The position numbers were made by a program, and so were the translations under genes. The notes below the pieces were generated by a model that had not been told where the DNA came from, did no database searches, and saw only the letters and a list, made by a program, of their open reading frames with translations. 64,000 nucleotides of DNA from Streptacidiphilus sp. P02-A3a (lineage in GTDB: Bacteria; Actinomycetota; Actinomycetes; Streptomycetales; Streptomycetaceae), in the NCBI RefSeq assembly GCF_014084105.1, contig NZ_CP048289.1, positions 4,411,922 through 4,475,921 of the forward strand, in the 5' to 3' direction. Shown here piece by piece: positions 17,952 to 24,817 of the stretch (the first letter of the stretch is position 1; each line of letters begins with the position of its first letter).

Positions 17952-19589
17952 ATGGAACCGCTCGACTGCGTCGTCATCGGCTACAACGAGGGTGACTTCC
18001 AGGAGTACCGCGCGATCTGCGAGGGCAGCGGCGCCTGGTCGCCGACCCAGCAGATCTACAGCAAGGAGTACCTGGAGGTCGACGGCCGCCACTACTCGTT
18101 CATGGACGGCCTGAGCGTCCTGCGGAACCGGGCCACCGGCCGCGACGACCGCTACCACGTGGGCGAGGTGCACAACCTCGCCGGTATCTACCTCAGCAAC
18201 TTCCTGCACAAGGCGGGCTTCACCGCCGAGGCGGTCTCGCTGTTCAGCGCCGAGTTGGAGCGCCTCACCGACCTGCTCGGACGCGGTCCGGCGGTGGTCG
18301 CGGTGACGACCACGTTCTACGTCAACATCATGCCGGTGCTGCCGGTCATCGACTTCGTCCGGGAGCACGCGCCGGACGCCCACATCGTCGTCGGCGGGCC
18401 GCTGGTCGACAACCTCTGCCTGGACGGCCTCGACGGGCAGGCGCAGGACATGATGGACGCCATGGGCGCCGACAGCTACATCGTCGAGTCCCAGGGCGAG
18501 GCCGCGCTGGTCGAGCTGGTCGCCGCGGTCAAACAGGGCAGGTCCGTGGACGGCCTGGCCAACGTGATCACCCTGCGGGGGGAGAAGTGGCTCTCCGGCC
18601 CCAGGACGCCGGAGGCGAACAGCGTCGACCACGCCTCGATCAACTGGTCCGCCTTCAGCCCGGAGCTGATCGGCCGCACCGCCCAGACCCGGACCGCCCG
18701 CAGCTGCGCGTTCAAGTGCAGCTTCTGCGACTACCCCCAGCGCGCCGGCGCGCTGACCACCTCCTCGGTGGACACGGTGCGCCACGAACTCCGGCAGATG
18801 GCCGAACTCGGGGTCAAGAACCTGGTGTTCGTGGACGACACCTTCAACGTTCCGCCGAAGCGGTTCAAGGAGATCTGCCGGATGCTCATCGAGGAGGACC
18901 TGGGACTGAACTGGTACTCCTACTTCCGCTGCTCCAACGCCCGCGACCAGGAGACCTTCGACCTGGCCGCCGAGAGCGGCTGCCGCGGCGTCTTCCTCGG
19001 CATCGAGTCCGGCGACCAGGACATCCTCGCCGCCATGAACAAGTTGGCGCAGGACGCCCAGTACCGCAACGGCATAGCCGAGTTGAAGAAGCGGGGGATC
19101 ACCACCTTCGCGTCGATCATCGTCGGCTTCCCCGGCGAGAACGAGACCACGGTGCAGAACACGATCGACTTCCTCAACGAGACCGGGCCGACCTTCTGGC
19201 GCGCGCAGGCCTGGTGGGGCAACCCGAAGGCCCCGGTCTACCAGCGCAAGGAGATCCACGGCATCAAGGGTGAGGCGTACAACTGGTCGCACCGCACCAT
19301 GGACTCGGCCGAGGCCGCGCGGTGGTGCGACGTCATGTTCGACAAGGTCACCGAGTCGACCTGGCTGCCGCTGTACGACTTCGACTTCTGGGCGCTGCCG
19401 TACCTCGACGGCATGGGCATGAAGGTCGACGAGTTGCTGCCGATCCTGCGGATCTCCCAGGAGATCATGCGCGAGCGCGGCCGGGCCGTACCGGACGCAG
19501 TCCGGCTCGCCGCCCTGAACGACAGCCTCTACAAGACCGTCGCGGCCGTCGGCATGGCCCCCTCCCGGTTCGCCTTCGGCAGCCGCTGA
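17952..19589 (+). CDS. PhpK-like cobalamin-type radical SAM protein, probable methyltransferase
   Basis: A 545-aa radical SAM enzyme. The cluster-binding motif CAFKCSFC gives Cys252, Cys256 and Cys259 (CxxxCxxC). The first 190 residues have the layout of a Rossmann-type B12-binding region (VVAVTTTFYVNI, then HIVVGGPLVDN), though no DxHxxG cobalamin-His motif is visible. The N-terminus (IGYNEGDFQEY) and overall plan resemble the PhpK family of class B radical SAM methyltransferases, first known from phosphinothricin tripeptide biosynthesis. In this cluster it most plausibly C-methylates the peptide or a building block. It follows the terminal NRPS by about 80 nt with a strong hairpin between, so it may be cotranscribed at a reduced level. 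A strong stem-loop lies just after its stop, making it the last gene of the operon. Assignment to radical SAM is firm; the reaction is inference. Confidence 0.88.
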   Translation: MEPLDCVVIGYNEGDFQEYRAICEGSGAWSPTQQIYSKEYLEVDGRHYSFMDGLSVLRNRATGRDDRYHVGEVHNLAGIYLSNFLHKAGFTAEAVSLFSAELERLTDLLGRGPAVVAVTTTFYVNIMPVLPVIDFVREHAPDAHIVVGGPLVDNLCLDGLDGQAQDMMDAMGADSYIVESQGEAALVELVAAVKQGRSVDGLANVITLRGEKWLSGPRTPEANSVDHASINWSAFSPELIGRTAQTRTARSCAFKCSFCDYPQRAGALTTSSVDTVRHELRQMAELGVKNLVFVDDTFNVPPKRFKEICRMLIEEDLGLNWYSYFRCSNARDQETFDLAAESGCRGVFLGIESGDQDILAAMNKLAQDAQYRNGIAELKKRGITTFASIIVGFPGENETTVQNTIDFLNETGPTFWRAQAWWGNPKAPVYQRKEIHGIKGEAYNWSHRTMDSAEAARWCDVMFDKVTESTWLPLYDFDFWALPYLDGMGMKVDELLPILRISQEIMRERGRAVPDAVRLAALNDSLYKTVAAVGMAPSRFAFGSR

Positions 19590-19618
19590 CCGCACCGACC
19601 ACAGCGCCGCAGCCCCGC

Positions 19619-19657
19619 GGGCCGCTGGACCGGTTCCCGGAACCGGACCAGCGGCCC
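19619..19657 (+). terminator. Stem-loop after the radical SAM gene
   Basis: Near-perfect inverted repeat with 19-nt arms starting GGGCCGCTGG and ending CCAGCGGCCC, with one A:A mismatch and a small central loop, 30 nt past the radical SAM stop. It has no T-tract but is the likely end of the biosynthetic operon transcript. Confidence 0.6.
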
Positions 19658-19716
19658 GGCACGACCGCACCGCCGGACCTCGCGGAGCGGACACCGCGGT
19701 GTGCGAGGATCACGCC

Positions 19717-21204
19717 ATGGCCAGAGGTACCCCTCCACCGCTCGACGCGCCGCACGTGCCGAAAGGCCGCACATCGGCCGCCGCCGTGCTGGCGGCACTC
19801 CTCGACCGCTCGGTGCAGCAGATCGCGCAGGCCGCGGCCGACGTCCGCCGGTTCGACCGGGAAACGATTCGCGCGGCAGCCGATGTGTGGGACAACAACG
19901 TGCAACCGCTGTTCTGGGCGGTGAGCACGTCGGACGCCGACGAACGCGAGCGGCGGGCGACGGTGGCGCTGGAATGGATGGCCGGTTTCGGTGAGCGGCG
20001 GCGCGCGTGGATGATCGAGCAGGCCGCAATCGCCGGACACGACCTTGAGCCGCTGCTCCTGTCGGCCGAGCCGGACCTCCCGGGCCGCGACTACCTCGGA
20101 CATGTCACGGCACCGCAGTGCCGACTCACCCGGCAGAACGTGGACGACCTGGCCCCCGACTACGAGCTGGCAGCGGCGTCCGTTCGCCGGCTCCGGATCG
20201 AGCGGGCCGGGACTCACCTGACCGCCTTCCTCCAGCTGGTTGTCGACCGCAGGTTCGCCCTCGGCGCGAGCACCGACGCGCCACCCGCCCTCCTGGGCAT
20301 GTGGCTGGACGGGGTCACCGGCGCCGCCTTCGACCTCCCCGACACCCGGGGAGTGACCCTGGACGCCGATCCGCAGGGGATCGCGATGTCCCTGGGCACG
20401 GCCGGGCGGCTCCGCGCTACCGGCGGCGAGTACCGCCTCGACGACCGCTCATGGCACCTGTCGGCCGCCGGTCGGCGTGCCGACGCCGTCACCCCGCCCC
20501 GCACCGCCGAGTCGGGCCGACTCCGTCACCCACCGGCCGGGGAGCTGGGAGCCGATGCCCGCGCCGCTGCTGTCCTGCTACGCGGCGTCATGCTGGAGCT
20601 CCGCTCGGTGCGCTACGCCGACCGCGCCGATCACGTACCCGTACTCCGCCTGTGCCGGGCCCTGGAGCGGGCCGGTGGAGCGATCCTGGCGGCGGGCTCC
20701 CGACGCGGCTCCCGCCGTCGGGAGGCGGCATTCCGCGACCTGATCCGCACCTGGGCCGAGCGGGGAGGCCCCGAGACCACCCGCTGGCTCACCGGCGTCC
20801 TCAAGCGGCACGCGGGCCGGACGGATCTCATCGAGGCGCCTCGGGCCACCGAACGAACTCCTCCCTCCTCCGCCGACAGCGCGCCCGGGTCCGCCGTGCC
20901 CTCGCAGGCGGTTCTGACCCTGGCCGCCTGGACGGCGGCACACACCCGCCACGGCTCGGAGCACCCGGCCACGGCGCAGCTCCAACTCGCCCTACCGCCA
21001 AGGGGCGAGAACGCCTCGGGGCGCTGGCGGCTGCGTACGGTCAGCTGCACCGACCCGGACGCCTTCCGCCTTCACACCGATGCGTTCCAGGGCCCTGGAA
21101 CGCTCGTCCAGGTGGGGAAGCCCACCGCCGCCCGCAGTCTCGACCTCCACGGCGGTTCCCTGCTCATCTCGGCCAAGGACGGCTGGAGCGCCGAGGTGAG
21201 CTGA
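19717..21204 (+). CDS. Hypothetical protein, 495 aa, unknown function
   Basis: I do not recognise this protein. It is soluble-looking with no signal peptide or membrane segment. The N-terminal part (residues 15-100) is predicted helical and contains WDNNVQPLFWAV and an Arg/Glu-rich stretch; the C-terminal half is Arg-rich with several Ala/Leu helices. No catalytic motif stands out. Codon use matches its neighbours, with consistent GC at third positions, so it is very likely a real gene. ATG 19717 is preferred because GAGG lies nine nt upstream; a GTG at 19699 is an alternative. It is co-oriented with the NRPS cluster but separated from it by a stem-loop, and converges with the cysteine-synthase-like gene with only 23 nt between stops. 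Membership of the cluster is uncertain. Confidence 0.7.
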   Translation: MARGTPPPLDAPHVPKGRTSAAAVLAALLDRSVQQIAQAAADVRRFDRETIRAAADVWDNNVQPLFWAVSTSDADERERRATVALEWMAGFGERRRAWMIEQAAIAGHDLEPLLLSAEPDLPGRDYLGHVTAPQCRLTRQNVDDLAPDYELAAASVRRLRIERAGTHLTAFLQLVVDRRFALGASTDAPPALLGMWLDGVTGAAFDLPDTRGVTLDADPQGIAMSLGTAGRLRATGGEYRLDDRSWHLSAAGRRADAVTPPRTAESGRLRHPPAGELGADARAAAVLLRGVMLELRSVRYADRADHVPVLRLCRALERAGGAILAAGSRRGSRRREAAFRDLIRTWAERGGPETTRWLTGVLKRHAGRTDLIEAPRATERTPPSSADSAPGSAVPSQAVLTLAAWTAAHTRHGSEHPATAQLQLALPPRGENASGRWRLRTVSCTDPDAFRLHTDAFQGPGTLVQVGKPTAARSLDLHGGSLLISAKDGWSAEVS

Positions 21205-21227
21205 CCCCGAGGTCGGTGCGGCGGCAA

Positions 21228-22157
21228 CTAACTGCTCAGGTTGCTCAGGGTTTCGATGTTCTTCCAGCCGGAGTCGCCGGAGAGGAGGACTATGTCGCCG
21301 CGCAGGCCCAGTGTCTCGACGGCCTGGCAGGCGGCGGCGGTGACCGCGGCGGTCTGCAGTCCGCCGAAGACCCCGGCCCGGGGCAGCTCCGTGGCCATGG
21401 CGACGGCCTGCTGGTGGGTGACCTTGACCGACAGGTCGAAGACGTTCTCGTCGAAGCCGGCCGCGATGAAGGGTGTGCGGTAGTCGCCGTCGACCAGTGC
21501 CGCCGTGCCGGGGATCCGCGTGCCGCGCTCGGCCTCGACTGCGATGACCTTCACCTGCGGCCGCTGCTCCTTGAGGTACCGGCCGGTGCCCAGGAGTGTG
21601 CCGCCGGAGCCGATCGAGCCGACCACCGCCGTCACATTCGGGAGTTGCGCGAGGATCTCCGGGCCGGTGCCCGTGTAGTGCGCGTCGGGGTTCACCGTGT
21701 TGTGGAGCTGGTCCAGGAAGTACCAGCGCTCGGGGTCGGCGTCGTACTCCTTGCGGCAGTACTCGTTTCCCTCGATGGTGAATGTGCCCATGGTCTCCAG
21801 CCGGGCGCCGAAGTATTCGATGAACACGCGCTTTTCCCGGGTCAGTTTGCTGGAACTGACAATGTGCACGGGCACGCCGAGCCTGCTGCCGAAGTAGGCG
21901 ATGCTACAGCCCATGTTTCCGCTGGAGGAGTCCAGGATCGTCTTCTGGGGGCTCCACCGGGGGTCTTGGAGCATCTTGCGGAACATTGCCACGCACGCGC
22001 GGTCCTTGACGCTGCCCGTCGGATTCGCACCCTCGGTTTTCACGAAAAGCCGGACGGGGGAGCCGGAAAGGGACCTCAGTTCGATCAGCGGAGTATTCCC
22101 GACCTTCCCGGCCTCCGCCTCGAAGCCCTTGACCGACCCACCCTCGAACGTGTGCAT
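21228..22157 (-). CDS. Cysteine synthase-fold PLP enzyme
   Basis: A 309-aa member of the fold-type II PLP family (CysK/CysM/SbnA-like). The PLP lysine is in GANPTGSVKDR (Lys51), the substrate loop is SSSGNMG, and the phosphate-binding loop is GSIGSGGT. Such enzymes make cysteine or related beta-substituted alanines from O-acetyl- or O-phosphoserine. Family members inside NRPS clusters can supply precursors such as 2,3-diaminopropionate. Here a Cys-like A domain in the nearby NRPS makes a cysteine-supply role attractive, but the gene points the other way and an unknown gene lies between. ATG 22157 has GGAG five nt upstream; an in-frame GTG at 22163 lies too close to that site. The upstream region carries three CAACT repeats and is AT-rich for this genome. 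Confidence 0.85.
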   Translation of the reverse strand: MHTFEGGSVKGFEAEAGKVGNTPLIELRSLSGSPVRLFVKTEGANPTGSVKDRACVAMFRKMLQDPRWSPQKTILDSSSGNMGCSIAYFGSRLGVPVHIVSSSKLTREKRVFIEYFGARLETMGTFTIEGNEYCRKEYDADPERWYFLDQLHNTVNPDAHYTGTGPEILAQLPNVTAVVGSIGSGGTLLGTGRYLKEQRPQVKVIAVEAERGTRIPGTAALVDGDYRTPFIAAGFDENVFDLSVKVTHQQAVAMATELPRAGVFGGLQTAAVTAAACQAVETLGLRGDIVLLSGDSGWKNIETLSNLSS

Positions 22158-22176
22158 GCCCACTCCAGACGATGAT

Positions 22177-22262
22177 CAACTGATTTCGTCCGAACCTACC
22201 GCACAGATCAACTTGCCTACACGGTAGCCGAGATGGACAAAAGGCCAACTGATTGCGTCGAA
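22177..22262 (-). promoter_or_regulatory. Repeat-bearing promoter region of the cysteine-synthase-like gene
   Basis: Locally AT-rich gap between the RNase H stop and the cysteine-synthase-like start. CAACTGATT followed by a CGTC occurs at 22177 and 22246, and a third CAACT copy sits at 22209, giving spacings of 32 and 37 nt. These may be operator half-sites or chance; no clear -35/-10 pair can be assigned. Confidence 0.35.
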
Positions 22263-22271
22263 TTCCCGCCG

Positions 22272-22994
22272 TCAGCTTGTGGCACCGGCGCACTGGGGGT
22301 GGCCCCAGGTCTGGCCGACGCGGGTGATCGGGTCGCCCTTGGCGTAGGGCTGTGAGCACGGGCAGGTTCCGGGGAACCGCGCGGCGATGGTCCGTGCCTT
22401 GCCCGAACCCGAGCCCGGGGAGGCCTTCGCGGTGCCCCCGCTGTCCCCGCTGCCCCCGCTGGTACTGGTGGTGCGTGGGGTGCGCCGGGATGGGGTGGTC
22501 CGTGAGGGGTCGGGGGTTGGGAGGTCGGCGTTGGTGCCCTGGGCGGGTTGTTGGGTGCGGGCGGCGTCGCTGGCCGCCTTGTCCGCGATCGCGTTGAGCG
22601 GGTCGCCGCCGACCTGGTGCGCGGGCACGTAGACGAAGGTGACGTCGCGGCCGGTCAGGAGGGCGTCGATACGCTGGATCAGCTCGCGGTTGGCCACCGG
22701 CTTGCCCGCGGCGGTCTTCCAGCCGTTGCGCTTCCAGGCCGTGAGCCATTTGGTCGCCGCGTCTCGGGTGTACGTCGAGTCCAGGCGTACCTCCAGCGCG
22801 GCGGCCGGATCGGTCGCGAGCAGGAGTTGTTCCAGTGCCGTCAGCTCGCCGATGTTGTTGGTGCTGTGTCCCAGCGGCCCGGCCTGCCAGCGCACGGGTA
22901 CTCCCGTGCTGTCCGCGATCACGTAGGCCCAGGCCGCAGGGCCCGGGTTGCCCTTGGCTGCTCCGTCACACGCTGCGATGAATCGATCGACCAT
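22272..22994 (-). CDS. rnhA: Ribonuclease HI with Cys-containing C-terminal extension
   Basis: A 240-aa protein. Residues 1-145 form an RNase HI domain that cleaves the RNA strand of RNA:DNA hybrids. The metal-binding acidic residues sit in ACDGAAKGN, NIGELTALE and RLDSTYT, and the catalytic His/Asp in PAHQVGGDPLNAIAD. Residues 146-200 are a Ser/Thr/Pro/Gly-rich linker. The last 40 residues contain CPCSQPYAKGDPI and WGHPQC, three cysteines plus a histidine that could bind a metal or act as a small nucleic-acid-binding tail; compact RNase HI enzymes lack this part. The gene is followed in the same direction by the cysteine-synthase-like gene about 110 nt away, with a separate promoter likely. 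The function call is firm; the tail's job is unknown. Confidence 0.9.
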   Translation of the reverse strand: MVDRFIAACDGAAKGNPGPAAWAYVIADSTGVPVRWQAGPLGHSTNNIGELTALEQLLLATDPAAALEVRLDSTYTRDAATKWLTAWKRNGWKTAAGKPVANRELIQRIDALLTGRDVTFVYVPAHQVGGDPLNAIADKAASDAARTQQPAQGTNADLPTPDPSRTTPSRRTPRTTSTSGGSGDSGGTAKASPGSGSGKARTIAARFPGTCPCSQPYAKGDPITRVGQTWGHPQCAGATS

Positions 22995-23155
22995 GCCGGT
23001 GATCCTTCCAGATCCGGGCGGGTGCTCGTGCCCGGCCCGCGCCGTACCCGTGCCCCCGGGGCGGTCAGTCGGCTGGTACCGGCACGATTTCGCCGATGGT
23101 GCGCGGGGGTTGACGCTCCGACGCGAGCGCGCCTAGGGTCACCGGTGCATCCCAA

Positions 23156-23168
23156 GACATCTGATGTC
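23156..23168. promoter_or_regulatory. Perfect palindrome GACATC-T-GATGTC
   Basis: A 13-bp perfect palindrome directly upstream of the DasR-like site and about 45 nt before the beta-helix start codon. It has the size of a dimeric repressor operator; no cognate regulator is evident in the window. Confidence 0.4.
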
Positions 23169-23184
23169 AGTTGTCTAGACCACA
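23169..23184 (+). promoter_or_regulatory. DasR-like dre operator
   Basis: The sequence AGTTGTCTAGACCACA matches 14 of 16 positions of the Streptomyces DasR responsive element consensus (A[C/G]TGGTCTAGACCA[C/G]T), with an intact GTCTAGAC core. It lies 28 nt before the start codon of the secreted beta-helix protein. DasR is the GntR-family master regulator of chitin and N-acetylglucosamine genes, so the downstream gene may be repressed until amino-sugar phosphates accumulate. Confidence 0.6.
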
Positions 23185-23212
23185 TGACCGCTTGTCCCCG
23201 AGGGGGTCCTCC

Positions 23213-24310
23213 GTGAGTCGTTCCCGTGAAGCCGCTCCGTCCCGGCGCCGCGCCTTGACCGGTCTCGGATTGGCGGCCGGCGCGGCTGTGGCGCTGCCTG
23301 CGAGCCGGGCCGCGGCGTTGACCGTGACGGGCGGGTTGCCGGTGCTGCAACCCGCCGATGACTGGGCGGCGGTACTGGCGACCACCCCGCAGGTGCAACT
23401 ACTGCCCGGTGCGACCTATACCCTGGCGGCTGCGGTCGAACTGCCCGACGGCTGCTACATCCAGGGCAACGGTGCCACGGTGACCGTCGCCTCCGACACC
23501 ATCGGCGCGCTGACCGCGACCGGCAGGAGCGCCATCACCGTCACCGGTGTGCGGTTCCTGGGCCAGGCCGCCAATCCACTCAACACCGCGCCCTCTTTCC
23601 CGCATGTCGCCGTCGCCCTGGTCCGCAGTACGGATGTGCGGATCAGCGACTGCGACTTCACCAACTGGCGCGGAGCGGGCGTCACCCTGAACGGATCGGC
23701 CGCCGACGACTACTTCGCCTACCGGGTCAAACTCGACGGCAACGCCTTCCTCAACTGCTACTTCGGGGTGTCCGCGGCCGATCGCAGTGAGTACTCGCAA
23801 CTGACCGCGAACAGCTTCGCCTACTGCCGGTTGGCGATCTGGAACTCCTGCGGCAACTGGAGCGTCACCGGCAACCTGGTCGTCGGCTGCTACGGCGCCT
23901 ACTACTGCTTCGCCCAGACCAGCCCCTACGGTGCGCTGACGTCGGACAACTGGGCCCACGGCACCGTGGTCGGCAACACGTTCAACCACGCCAACGGCGG
24001 CGCCCAGGAGCTGTGGAGCGGCAACGCCGCGTTCCCGATCGGCGGCACCGCCCAGGACCCGGGCAGCGGCGTCGTCGTCAACGGTGCACTGCCGCCCACC
24101 TTCACCGGCAACACCCTGTGGTACAGCGATGTGACCGCGATCGGCCTGGCCGGTACCCGCTGGCTGCTGTCCGGTTGTACCTTCTCGAACCTGACCATCG
24201 CCTGCACCGGTGCTGCGCCCGTGCTCCTGGCCGGTACCCAGTCCAACGGCGCCGCCAACGCCCCCACGTTGACCGGCAACGTCAAAGACCTCTTCGCCGA
24301 CCTCTACTGA
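23213..24310 (+). CDS. Tat-exported right-handed beta-helix protein
   Basis: A 365-aa protein starting at GTG 23213, with AGGGGG six nt upstream. The N-terminus PSRRRALTGLGLAAGAAVALP is a twin-arginine signal with a likely cleavage after the Ala-rich stretch near residue 35. The rest has the short repeating beta-strand pattern of a parallel beta-helix (pectate-lyase-like fold), with phrases such as GNGATVTVAS, ITVTGVRFLG, VRISDCDFTNW, LTANSFAYCRLAIW and HGTVVGNTFNHANGG spaced about 22-28 residues apart. Such proteins are usually polysaccharide lyases, hydrolases or epimerases, but no active-site motif is identifiable. A DasR-like operator upstream suggests control by amino-sugar availability. 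It stands alone and converges on a STAS gene with almost no gap. Confidence 0.8.
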   Translation: MSRSREAAPSRRRALTGLGLAAGAAVALPASRAAALTVTGGLPVLQPADDWAAVLATTPQVQLLPGATYTLAAAVELPDGCYIQGNGATVTVASDTIGALTATGRSAITVTGVRFLGQAANPLNTAPSFPHVAVALVRSTDVRISDCDFTNWRGAGVTLNGSAADDYFAYRVKLDGNAFLNCYFGVSAADRSEYSQLTANSFAYCRLAIWNSCGNWSVTGNLVVGCYGAYYCFAQTSPYGALTSDNWAHGTVVGNTFNHANGGAQELWSGNAAFPIGGTAQDPGSGVVVNGALPPTFTGNTLWYSDVTAIGLAGTRWLLSGCTFSNLTIACTGAAPVLLAGTQSNGAANAPTLTGNVKDLFADLY

Positions 24311-24317
24311 CGCGACG

Positions 24318-24671
24318 TCAGGCGCCGGCCCTGATGGCATCCGCGGTGGTGGGCTGGATGGAGAAGAACTGATCGAGGCCGACGATCTCGAAGACCCGGT
24401 TGAGTCCGTGGTTCAGCCCCGCCAGGGTGACGCGCCCGCCCGCCGCGTCGGCCCGCTGGTGGGCGGTGACCAGGACGGTGATGCCGGTGGAGTCGCAGTA
24501 GGTCAACTGCGCCAGGTCGACGACCAGCAGGGAACCCGGGCCGAAGGGCACGTCGTCCAGGGTGGCTCGCAGCTGGGGCGCCGTGTCGTGGTCGAGTTCG
24601 CCGACCGCGGTGAGCACGCGGTGTCCGCCGGGAAGTACCCGCAAGGTGGTGGTCAGGGGGCGTTCGGTCAC
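24318..24671 (-). CDS. STAS-domain anti-sigma factor antagonist
   Basis: A 117-aa single STAS domain, the size of SpoIIAA/RsbV/BldG-type proteins. The phosphorylation-site serine sits in YCDSTGITVLV. In partner switching, the unphosphorylated form binds an anti-sigma kinase and frees a stress sigma factor, and a PP2C phosphatase resets it. The GTG start has GGAG five nt upstream. It is divergently arranged with the multidomain kinase/phosphatase gene, with under 150 nt between them, so shared regulation is likely. That neighbour contains both a PP2C domain and an RsbW-like kinase domain, so this protein is a natural substrate. Confidence 0.88.
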   Translation of the reverse strand: MTERPLTTTLRVLPGGHRVLTAVGELDHDTAPQLRATLDDVPFGPGSLLVVDLAQLTYCDSTGITVLVTAHQRADAAGGRVTLAGLNHGLNRVFEIVGLDQFFSIQPTTADAIRAGA

Positions 24672-24817
24672 TGGAGCTCCTGGTCGGCGGGCTGTGCCCA
24701 GTGAGGCGGTCAGCGCGATTCATGTGAGAGCTTAGAATATCCTACTGACCCCGGGGCCCCGAGGTGGTAGGCGGTGGTGCCGGCCAGTGGTTCGGCGTGA
24801 GCGAAGGGTGTCCCGGG

